Part shown: piece after piece, positions 1 to 6,406 of the stretch | Position numbering within the stretch: the stretch's first letter is position 1 | Layout: each line of letters starts with the position of its first letter | Program-made: the position numbers and the translations under genes | Source of the DNA: Candidatus Dechloromonas phosphorivorans | Lineage (GTDB): Bacteria > Pseudomonadota > Gammaproteobacteria > Burkholderiales > Rhodocyclaceae | Reading direction: 5' to 3' | DNA length: 12,404 nt | Assembly: GCA_016714975.1 (NCBI GenBank) | Contig: JADKBR010000024.1 | Span: 1 to 12,404 of the forward strand | The notes under the pieces: model-generated | The model's input: only the letters and a program-made list of their open reading frames with translations | What the model was told of the DNA's origin: nothing | Databases searched by the model: none

Positions 1-1991
1 CTGCCTACGGTCTGAAGGATGGCGACCCTATTTTTCAGGACGAAACAAGACAGGGCTTCCTGCCGCAACCAGTGCTGCGCTTGAAGGGTTGCTTGATAGG
101 GAAGGAGTGTTTGCCAGGCTACTCGATTTGTTCGACCCCCTCCTGCAACAAGGATGCGACGGCTTTTAACATTTCGGTTACTGTTGATGACTTCGCCAGA
201 TACGACCCGAGGACCAGCATGGAAACAAAATTAGCCCCAACGAGCAACAGCGTGAGGCATTTACCAAGCTGCTGAACTACGGACCTCTTTCACTTTTGCA
301 GGGACCGCCTGGAACAGGGAAGACGGAGTTCATTGCTGCATTCGTCCACTTCCTCGTCGAGAAGCTGGATGTGCGAAGAATTCTACTGGTTAGCCAGTCT
401 CACGAAGCGGTCAACACGGCTGCAGAGCGGATAAGGAAGCACTGCGGAAGGTTGGGGACTTCGCTGGAAGTCGTTAGGTTCAGCAACCGTGAAGGAGCGG
501 TTTCGCATGGTCTGAAGGACGTCTCCCCATGCCATCACTGCCGAAAAGCGCGAATTGTTTAACGCCGAATATCGCTACCGTGTCGCTGCTCTATCCGATG
601 CGCTGGGTCTCGACGCTGAATTCATTTCCAAGGTCGTCGAAGCGGAGTTGAAACTATTCAAGCAGATTGACCATCTCGAATCACTGCTCAAGAATTTCGA
701 GAACATTGGCGACGAGGACGATATCAAAGCCCTCAAACCGATCGTGGTCGAATTGGATGAAACTATCCGCACCAAGCTCCACGTGGACTACGGCATTGCT
801 CTCTTACCCAGGAAAGCAAAATTTCGGATGCGAAGTCCATCCTGCTTTCTAATCTCTGCTCTGAATATGGCGTCCGACCAAATGAAGCCAGAAGGGTTCG
901 GGCGTTGGCAAGGATATCCCGAGACATCCAGGACGCCCTGTCGGCGGAGAGGGTCAATTGCGACGAGTTCTACGCTAAGTCGAGACAACTGGTTACCGGC
1001 ATGCGTCGGTATCGGACAAGGAGCATATCGGGATTCACGACAACATCTATGATTTCGTAATCATTGATGAGGCGGCTCGTTCGATATCCAGCCGAACTGG
1101 CGATTGCAATGCAGTCGGCAGAAGCGCGTCCTGCTGGTCGGCGACCATTTGCAATTGCCTCCTGTATTCCGATGCACACAAAGCGGCTCTGGCTCGCCGA
1201 CTTGGTATCAACGACAAGCACACCGGAAAGCGACGAAGTATTCCGAAAGCGACTTTGCGCGAGCTTTCAATTCTGAATATGGGAAGCAAACAGGCGCTAC
1301 GCTGCTCACTCAGTATCGGATGGCGCCACCCATCGGCAATCTGGTTTCCAAGACTTTTTACGAGGCAAGCTGAACAATGGAGATCGGGCTATTCCCGATA
1401 TCTATCAGGCGCTCGAACCCGCTTCGTTCACCCGTAACCTGGCTCGACACGTCATCTCATGGCGATCATGCAAACCACCAGAGCGACCGTGGCGTCAGTA
1501 TTTATACAACCGTTGCGAGGCAGAGCAGGTTATCGACCTCCTCAAGCAGATTTCCGAGAGCGGTCAATTCCTGACAGACCTTTCCAATCTCAAGGACAAA
1601 GATGATGCGCTGATCGATTGTCATCTGCATGTATGCCGAACAAAGCGTTTGATTCGGCAGAAATTCAACCAAAGGATTTGGAGCGACGGTTTCAAGGCAT
1701 TGGTGAAAATCGACACTGTCGATAGCTACCAAGGCAAGGAAAACCGAATCATCATCCTGAGTCTGACGCGTTCCGACAAGCAGAGGAGTCCCGGATTCCT
1801 GCGAACACCCAATCGAATAAACGTCGCTATGTCCCGCGCAATGGATAGATTGCTGATTATCGGCAATGGCGAGATGTGGAAGACCCACAACAAGGACAAG
1901 CCTCTCGGACAGGTGGTTTCCTACATGAGCGATATGGGCGAGGACGCTGGCTACAAGTTCATGTCCGCGCAAAAGACCCCCGCTAAGGTGA
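1..1991 (+). pseudogene. Superfamily 1 (UPF1/DNA2-type, COG1112) helicase, 5'-truncated by the window and frameshifted
   Basis: This is an ATP-dependent nucleic-acid helicase with the complete SF1B motif set in correct order. They are a Q-like motif with NEQQREAF just before Walker A, GPPGTGKT (302-325), SQSHEAVN (motif Ia, about 390-415), VIIDEAA (DEAA 1066-1077), LLVGDHLQLPP (1131-1163), QYRM (1311-1322), TVDSYQGKE (1715-1741) and RINVAMSRA (1814-1840). The UPF1/DNA2/SMUBP group is known by DEAA, GDxxQLPP and QYRM. The region between motifs Ia and II (about 560-1050) is an inserted helical, charged segment. No single frame runs through: shifts are visible near 100-170, 210, 530, 800, 1000, 1090, 1168, 1228, 1370-1500 and 1600-1620. 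A conserved protein is recovered by hopping frames, so either the gene is recently dead or the sequence has indel errors. The true start lies left of the window. The 3' end is uncertain: the last continuous frame runs past 1988, where a GTGA could join stop and next start. The family is certain to me; the biological role is not. Confidence 0.85.
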
Positions 1992-2574
1992 CGACATTGG
2001 AAAACACAACGATTTATCACGAGTTGACTTCCTGTTGCCGGCGCAACGCTTCAACATCAACTTCTCGTACATCACCCAAAAGGGGCTGCCGTTTGTTCGG
2101 GAGTTCGTTCTTCGCCTAATCCACCTGGCGCCGATGTCAATGTCACAGGTTGCGACCTTCTTCGGTTTTACACGCAAGGAGGTTCAAGAAGCAATTGATG
2201 ATCTCGTCGAACGGGGTGAACTGACGCTATCTGAAAATGGGCGTCTGACGCTTACGGAGAAATCCAGCGGTTACTTCACGGAGCTTGGTGAGGTTCCTCG
2301 TCTGTCGCTGCTTCGAGACAGCACGGCTTGCTTGTCTTTCGACCTCGCTACCTTCTCATGCCTCGGGAAAGATAACTCGTCGGAAAAATCGAAAGCGGGT
2401 ATATCAATCAAGGTCGACGACGAAAACGCATCTTGTAGCGAGACGCAGGTGGAAAAGCATTTCCAGCGTCAGTTCCATGAAATTTTGCAAAAGGGATTTC
2501 TTTCCAGGTCGTTGACTCAGGATGAGAAAGGATTCGCCGACTGTCTACACCGTGAATTCAGTGAACAAGATTAA
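1988..2574 (+). pseudogene. Unrecognised protein with a winged-helix-like segment, following the helicase
   Basis: I do not recognise the family. A good reading frame (frame 1) runs from about 2020 to the TAA at 2572-2574. Its N-terminal part reads FLLPAQRFNINFSYITQKG, then a helix-rich piece. Next comes MSQVATFFGFTRKEVQEAID and LVERGELTLSENGRLTLTEK, which has the helix-turn-helix-then-beta-wing pattern of a winged-helix domain (about 2135-2270). The C-terminal half is polar and has no motif I can name. The likely start is GTG 1988, whose frame reads MTTLENTTIYHE and must shift by one base near 2020 to join the main frame. TTG 2035 is a weaker start inside it. Helicase end and this start are nearly contiguous, suggesting translational coupling, or even a C-terminal extension of the helicase. 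Its 3' end overlaps the next frame, and the two may be one protein split by a frameshift near 2525-2560. DNA binding is an inference from the wing pattern only. Confidence 0.5.
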
Positions 2575-3425
2575 GCAGATGCCCGTCAGACTGCCAGTTC
2601 AGTTCAAGGTCGATACGGATGGTAGGAGCGTCGAGCGGGAGGATTTCGAGAAACTGAAAAACTCAGACTACGTGCATGAGCGAATCTCGTTGGAGCTTGA
2701 CCGCTTGGGAAGACCCAGCAATTTTGGGGAGATTGCGAAAGCGATGCTCGACATTGGGGACGGCGAGACGTTGAAGCTCTTCGACTCGAAGGGCAGTTCC
2801 GTCAGTCTGCAATTCTTCGAGGACTTGGCAAGGCTGGAAGCCAATAGTCAGAAGAAGAGAACCACCTTTCTCGGACCGATCTATTCGTCGGCAAATTGGG
2901 GGCTGCTCCAGAAACACTTAGCTCCCATCATCAAGGCAAGGAGAGAAAGCAAGGCGGACGTGGGGCAAACCCCTTTCCTTTGGCTTGCACCCAGCGACCC
3001 ATATTGGGGAAAGAGCAGCAATCTCCAGAGTGAGGGTCAGCGAGATTCTCAGCATGGCAAGCACGAAAGAAGAGGCTCTATTCGCCGGCCATCTATTTGC
3101 CTGTCTCGGACAGATGACAAGAGAAGACTGCCGCCAGTGGAAATGGGAGTTCGACCCTAACTCCGACAAGGTTTATGGGTTGATTGAGGGCTTCCTTGGC
3201 GGAAATGTCGAGGTGATGCACTTCGAAGGCGAGTTTGTGGCTGTCGTTTATCACGTCTCATTGCCTGATTCTTACCCTGTTAGCCTCCCCATCGGATTCA
3301 TCAGTGCTGACAAAGATGTCGTCTCGTCTGTTGGACGCCTGATTACGACATACCTAGAGTGCAGTTCTGGGTTTGAACGTCCTAACGACTGTGGCTTGCT
3401 ATCCCGTTTCGGGCGTAATGAATGA
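2552..3425 (+). pseudogene. Unrecognised protein, last gene of the helicase cluster, frameshifted
   Basis: Two overlapping frames give one plausible protein. Frame 2 reads from about 2525 (GTG 2552 or ATG 2579 are possible starts) through PVRLPVQFKVDTDGRSVERE, then GRPSNFGEIAKAMLDIGDGE, to PFLWLAPSDPYWG near 3007. The continuation is in frame 3, as ERAAISRVRVSEILSMASTK and so on, to TGA at 3423-3425. The frame-2 tail after 3010 is arginine/serine-rich and looks like an out-of-frame shadow, so I place a one-base shift at the GGGGAAAG near 3006-3013. Alternatively a second small gene starts at ATG 3054, although the run-up has only a weak GAGGG upstream. No signal peptide, membrane helix or known catalytic motif is visible. 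The upstream overlap with the winged-helix frame raises the possibility of a single protein of about 480 residues encoded by 1988-3425. Function unknown; proximity to the helicase suggests it acts with it. Confidence 0.5.
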
Positions 3426-3582
3426 TCAAGATCAGAGTTGTGTTGTAAATTGTGTGGGTCCGTAGTGGTACCCCACCGGGCTCCGTAACATTTTCAAACG
3501 TCTGTTTTGTGCTGCGATCCTGCAGCTAGGTGCGAGGTGCGGGCCGGCCTGAAGAAAGAATGCTGCGGTCGACCAGTTCAAA
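3426..3582. other. Non-coding spacer between the helicase cluster and the IS66 element
   Basis: No credible gene is present. The stretch begins right after the last cluster gene and contains only small inverted repeats: TGATCAAGATCA at 3424-3435, and GTGG-TACC-CCAC near 3466-3477. The second might be a weak remnant of a transcription end but has no T-run after it. A GTAAC at about 3487 is an alternative, less convincing, left boundary for the insertion sequence. Otherwise I see nothing here. Confidence 0.5.
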
Positions 3583-3635
3583 GTAAGCGCTCAATAAGCC
3601 ACGGACTTTCACACTGACCGTGGGTGGTGAATGAT

Positions 3636-3661
3636 GTGTCCACGTAGAACGAGGTGGACAC
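3636..3661 (+). promoter_or_regulatory. Hairpin covering the tnpA ribosome binding site
   Basis: GTGTCCAC (3636-3643) and GTGGACAC (3654-3661) form a perfect 8-bp stem with a 10-base loop. The right arm contains the Shine-Dalgarno-like GAGGTGG (3651-3657), six bases before ATG 3664. If it folds in the mRNA, the tnpA start would be hidden, lowering transposition protein synthesis. The structure is seen directly; the regulatory effect is inferred. Confidence 0.5.
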
Positions 3662-3663
3662 CT

Positions 3664-4086
3664 ATGACAGAGCAGATTACGGAACTGAAGGAACGGCTGG
3701 TCGTTGGCAGCAAGCGGGATGGGCGGAACTGTTACGACCCGCAAGCCAAGCGCGAATTGATCGAGGCCAGTTTGCAGCCAGGTGTTTCAGTGGCGAAACT
3801 GGCACTGACCCATGGCATCAATGCCAATCTTCTGCGCAAATGGATTGGCAAACATCAGTGTCAATCCATGGCCGGCGGTTTGCGGCGGCCATCCGCCGCA
3901 ATGCCGGCGCCGTTTATCCCGGTGGTGCCGGTCAGCACTCAACGTACGCCGACCACGCCACCGGAACTGGCGGCCCGGCTGCCGAATGGCGTTCGACTGG
4001 AATGGTCGTCATTGTCGCCTGACCAACTGGCACGTGTTCTTCAGCTACTGTCCGCCCTGCCATGTTCCGACTCGATTCCCGGCTGA
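3664..4086 (+). CDS. tnpA: IS66 family accessory protein TnpA (DNA-binding, helix-turn-helix)
   Basis: A 140-residue protein needed along with TnpB for efficient IS66 transposition in characterised members. It is thought to bind the element's DNA rather than catalyse. Residues about 20-60 show the helix-turn-helix typical of the IS3/IS66 orf1 group: YDPQAKRELIEASLQPGVSV, then AKLALTHGINANLLRKWI. The C-terminal half is proline-rich and ends with a conserved-looking tail (LPNGVRLEWSSLSPDQLARV). I chose ATG 3664 because GAGGTGG lies at the right distance and the family starts near this sequence. The frame stays open to an upstream ATG at 3631, giving 151 residues. Its last 25 bases overlap tnpB, implying coupled translation. 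Confidence 0.85.
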   Translation: MTEQITELKERLVVGSKRDGRNCYDPQAKRELIEASLQPGVSVAKLALTHGINANLLRKWIGKHQCQSMAGGLRRPSAAMPAPFIPVVPVSTQRTPTTPPELAARLPNGVRLEWSSLSPDQLARVLQLLSALPCSDSIPG

Positions 4087-4412
4087 AGGTCTTCCTGCAC
4101 CGGGACGCGGTGGATGGCCGCAAGAGCATCAACGGACTGGCCCTGCTCGTGGAACAAGGGTTGGGGCTTGACCCGTTTGCGCAGGCCGCTTATGTGTTCA
4201 GCAACCGCCGGCGTGACCGGATCAAGATATTGCTCTGGGATCGCAACGGATTCTGGCTGCTCATCAAGCGCCTGGAATCGGACCGCTTCAAATGGCCCAA
4301 GGAATCCGACCTCGTCGAATTGAGCGTCGAGCAACTGCATTGGTTGCTGGAAGGCATTAACCTCTCGGCCATGCAGCCGCATCCGGCCCGACATTATCTG
4401 CGCGTGGGGTGA
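4062..4412 (+). CDS. tnpB: IS66 family accessory protein TnpB (IS66 Orf2-like)
   Basis: A 116-residue protein of the IS66 Orf2 type. The whole chain fits the family: N-terminal MFRLDSRLKVFLHRDAVDGR, then KSINGLALLVEQGLGLDP, a basic centre with SNRRRDRIKILLWDRNGFWL and a C-terminal LSVEQLHWLLEGIN. The exact biochemical role is unresolved in the family, but it is required for full transposition in tested elements. The length is normal and no lesion is seen. It begins inside the end of tnpA with no strong ribosome binding site of its own, so it is probably translated by coupling. It stops 32 bases before tnpC. Confidence 0.92.
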   Translation: MFRLDSRLKVFLHRDAVDGRKSINGLALLVEQGLGLDPFAQAAYVFSNRRRDRIKILLWDRNGFWLLIKRLESDRFKWPKESDLVELSVEQLHWLLEGINLSAMQPHPARHYLRVG

Positions 4413-4419
4413 ACGATCG

Positions 4420-4436
4420 TTGACCACTTTGGTCAA
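4420..4436 (+). promoter_or_regulatory. Small hairpin in the tnpB-tnpC gap
   Basis: TTGACC (4420-4425) and GGTCAA (4431-4436) make a perfect 6-bp stem with a five-base loop, eight bases before the tnpC start. No good Shine-Dalgarno sequence precedes tnpC. The hairpin may tune transposase translation, or may be a binding site for an element protein. The structure is visible; any role is inference. Confidence 0.3.
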
Positions 4437-4444
4437 ATTGTCAT

Positions 4445-6019
4445 ATGCCGAATGTGACCCTGACCGCCGAAGAATTCAACGCGCTGATTGCCGAGCGCGA
4501 GGCAGCCGTCACCGAACGCGAAGCACTGCGCGGCGAACTCAAAGTCGTCAAGGTCGAGCGTGATCTTCTCAAAGAGAAACTCAACGCCTTCCTGCGCAAA
4601 CTCTTTGCTGCCAAGAGCGAGGCGCGCGGCAATGGCCAGTCGGAACTCTTCAACGAAGCGGAAGCTTTGGCTTCTGCCGATGGGCCGGTGACCGAGGAAG
4701 TCCCCGTCGAATCTGGCATTGAGATTGCCGGGCATACCCGCCAGAAACGTGGCCGCAAGCCCCTCGATCCGGCACTGCCACGCGAGATCGTTCGCCATGA
4801 ATTGCCGGAATCCGAACGGGTTTGTCCGCACGATGGCAAAGCCTTGGTGGAAATCGGCGTCGAAACCAGCGAACAATTGGACATCATTCCACAGCAGGTC
4901 CGCGTCATTTCGCACCAGCGCGTCAAATACGCCTGCCCGTGTTGTGACCAAGGGATCAAGGTTACCCCGGTACCGGCCCGGATTATCCCAAAGGGACTGT
5001 TGACTGAAGCGGCTTTGGCCTGGGTAGCCACCGCCAAATATCAGGATTCACTGCCCCTTTACCGGCAAGCGGCACTACTGGGACGTTTCGGCGGCGACCT
5101 GTCGCGCAACACATTGGCGCGGGGCATGATCAAGGTCGGCGAAGCGGTGCAGCCGATCATCAATCTGCTACGCGATCACTTGCTTGATGCCGAGCTGGTG
5201 TTCGGCGACGAGACGGTGATTCAGGTGCTCAAGGAATCCGGTCGAGCGGCGCAGCGCAAGAGTTATTTGTGGGCGCAGATGAACGGCACCGGGCCACCGG
5301 TACGCTTGTTTGGCTATGCCCCAGGCCGTGGCGGCACCCACGCCGAGCAGCTTTATGCCGGAATCCGCGAAGGCGCGGTCTTGATGTCCGATGGCTACGA
5401 GGTCTACAACGGCATCGCGCATGCGCATCGCCTGATTCATCTTGGGTGTTGGGCGCATGCACGGCGTTACTTTGTCGAGGCGGAAGCCATCTTGCCGAAA
5501 CCGGCTCGCCGTCCGGATCAGTTGGCGACGCAGTTTATTGCGGCGATTGCTCGGCTCTATGCCGTGGAGGCGAAGGCGAGGGGTAAAACGGTGGCCGACC
5601 GGGCTCAGTTACGCGAGGCAGCGAGCCGCCCCATTCTGGCGGAAATTCAGCATCTGCTGGTCACGCACCGACACCGCGTGACGCCGGGCAGTTTGTTGGG
5701 CAAGGCGTTGCATTATCTGGAAGCGCAGTGGCCGAAGCTGATCCGGTATGTCGAGCACGGCGCTTGGCCCATCGACAACAATCTGTGCGAGAACGCGATC
5801 CGACCGTTCGTCGTGGGGCGGCGCAATTGGCTCTTTGCCGATACGGTGGCCGGGGCTAATGCCAGTGCCAACATTTATTCGCTGATCGAGACCTGCAAGG
5901 CCAACGGGGTGGATCCATATCGCTATCTTGTGGCCTTGTTCAAAGCGCTACCGTCAGCAACAACGGCGGACGATTACGAGCAGCTCTTGCCTTGGCACCT
6001 ACTACCCTCGGGCGATTGA
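4445..6019 (+). CDS. tnpC: IS66 family transposase TnpC (DDE)
   Basis: The catalytic transposase of the element, 524 residues, full length for the family. Residues about 8-55 form a leucine-rich coiled coil (LIAEREAAVTEREALRGELK onward), likely for multimerisation. A basic stretch QKRGRKPLDP lies at 100-109. A zinc-binding region follows with C127-P-H129 and C164-P-C166-C167. The DDE core is visible as D255 in VFGDET, D316 in LMSDGYE and E449 in NNLCENAIRPF, and the last belongs to the well-conserved DNN.CEN.IRPFV.GR.NWLF signature of IS66. The C-terminal tail (ANIYSLIETCKANGVDPYRY) also matches the family. There is no frameshift or missing catalytic residue, so the element looks capable of moving. 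ATG 4445 is the natural start; the stop is 24 bases before the proposed right end. Confidence 0.96.
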   Translation: MPNVTLTAEEFNALIAEREAAVTEREALRGELKVVKVERDLLKEKLNAFLRKLFAAKSEARGNGQSELFNEAEALASADGPVTEEVPVESGIEIAGHTRQKRGRKPLDPALPREIVRHELPESERVCPHDGKALVEIGVETSEQLDIIPQQVRVISHQRVKYACPCCDQGIKVTPVPARIIPKGLLTEAALAWVATAKYQDSLPLYRQAALLGRFGGDLSRNTLARGMIKVGEAVQPIINLLRDHLLDAELVFGDETVIQVLKESGRAAQRKSYLWAQMNGTGPPVRLFGYAPGRGGTHAEQLYAGIREGAVLMSDGYEVYNGIAHAHRLIHLGCWAHARRYFVEAEAILPKPARRPDQLATQFIAAIARLYAVEAKARGKTVADRAQLREAASRPILAEIQHLLVTHRHRVTPGSLLGKALHYLEAQWPKLIRYVEHGAWPIDNNLCENAIRPFVVGRRNWLFADTVAGANASANIYSLIETCKANGVDPYRYLVALFKALPSATTADDYEQLLPWHLLPSGD

Positions 6020-6092
6020 GTTTCACCTGATCCGCCTCTTTACTCCGATTCGCCTGCTGATGGTATGGCGCGGTTCAAAGGCATGAATAAGC

Positions 6093-6123
6093 AAAATGGC
6101 GCAGATTAGACCTGTGCCATTTT
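6093..6123. terminator. Strong bidirectional terminator-like hairpin
   Basis: AAAATGGCGCA (6093-6103) pairs with TGTGCCATTTT (6113-6123) over 11 bp, with one G-U wobble and a nine-base loop. Five T (6120-6124) follow on the + strand, and the A-run at 6093-6096 supplies a T-run on the - strand. It could stop transcripts leaving IS66 as well as those from the right. It could instead be a copy of a dispersed palindromic repeat. Confidence 0.45.
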
Positions 6124-6361
6124 TGCCGGGAATCGGGCTGAAAAAGGGGTTTTCTTCAGCGCCAACGTTTGAATTCACCCGACTGCGCGGCTTGGGGTGG
6201 ACTACGCACCTACACCGCACTAGCGACTGCAGCCTTGCCAGTGCTGCCACGAGGCCGCATCCATCGTCGCAACGGAGCCAGGGCTGGCTCATCGGCGAAA
6301 GAAAAAAAGCCAGAACAAGAGTCTGACCTTTGGGAATAGGGTGGAACGTGGCGACTACCGC

Positions 6362-6396
6362 CAAATCAAGAACCCCACAGCCTTTCGGCCATGGGG
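6362..6396 (-). terminator. Probable intrinsic terminator of the giant helicase/methylase gene
   Basis: On the - strand CCCCATGGCC, loop GAAA, GGCTGTGGGG (6396-6373) forms an eight-of-ten-pair stem. It is followed by the T-rich TTCTTGATTT (6372-6363). It lies just past the inferred stop at 6407, which is the expected place. Two central mismatches and an imperfect T-run keep the call moderate. Confidence 0.5.
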
Positions 6397-6406
6397 TGAA
6401 ATCAAC

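Larger units (their letters stand above)
3583..6043 (+). mobile_element. IS66-family insertion sequence, complete coding capacity
   Basis: The three genes tnpA, tnpB and tnpC in one orientation, with tnpA and tnpB overlapping, are the signature of the IS66 family. The total length of about 2.5 kb is usual. IS66 ends conventionally begin GTAA and finish TTAC. The best fit is GTAAGCGC at 3583 on the left, 81 bases before the tnpA start, and CTCTTTAC ending at 6043 on the right, 24 bases after the tnpC stop. Beyond GTAA the two ends match poorly, and the flanking 8-mers (AGTTCAAA left, TCCGATTC right) are not a duplication. The exact borders are therefore uncertain. All three genes are open, unlike every neighbour, so this is either a recent arrival or a multicopy element whose sequence assembled better. 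It sits between the + strand helicase cluster and the end of the - strand giant gene. Confidence 0.85.
6044..6406. other. Non-coding region between IS66 and the 3' end of the giant - strand gene
   Basis: About 360 bases without a believable gene; short open frames here have no family-like sequence. It contains a row of inverted repeats: the strong hairpin 6093-6123, CTGAAAAA-GGGG-TTTTCTTCAG at 6138-6159, and GAGCCA-GGGC-TGGCTC at 6275-6290, followed on the + strand by an A-run. The last is the terminator-like hairpin at 6373-6396. The hairpin density suggests remnants of another small repeat or element, but I cannot name one. Confidence 0.45.

Noticed and set aside
555..1052. A stand-alone + strand ORF of 165 codons
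   Set aside because: It is the middle of the helicase between motifs Ia and II, bounded by frameshifts. Its tail after about 800 is out of frame.
4433..5037. - strand ORFs of 172 and 198 codons under tnpC
   Set aside because: They are complementary shadows of the intact transposase gene, with no ribosome binding site or motif.
6305..6335. The AAGAGTCTGACC stretch, which resembles flanks of REP-associated transposase genes
   Set aside because: The match is short and from memory, with no transposase nearby and no second copy in the window.
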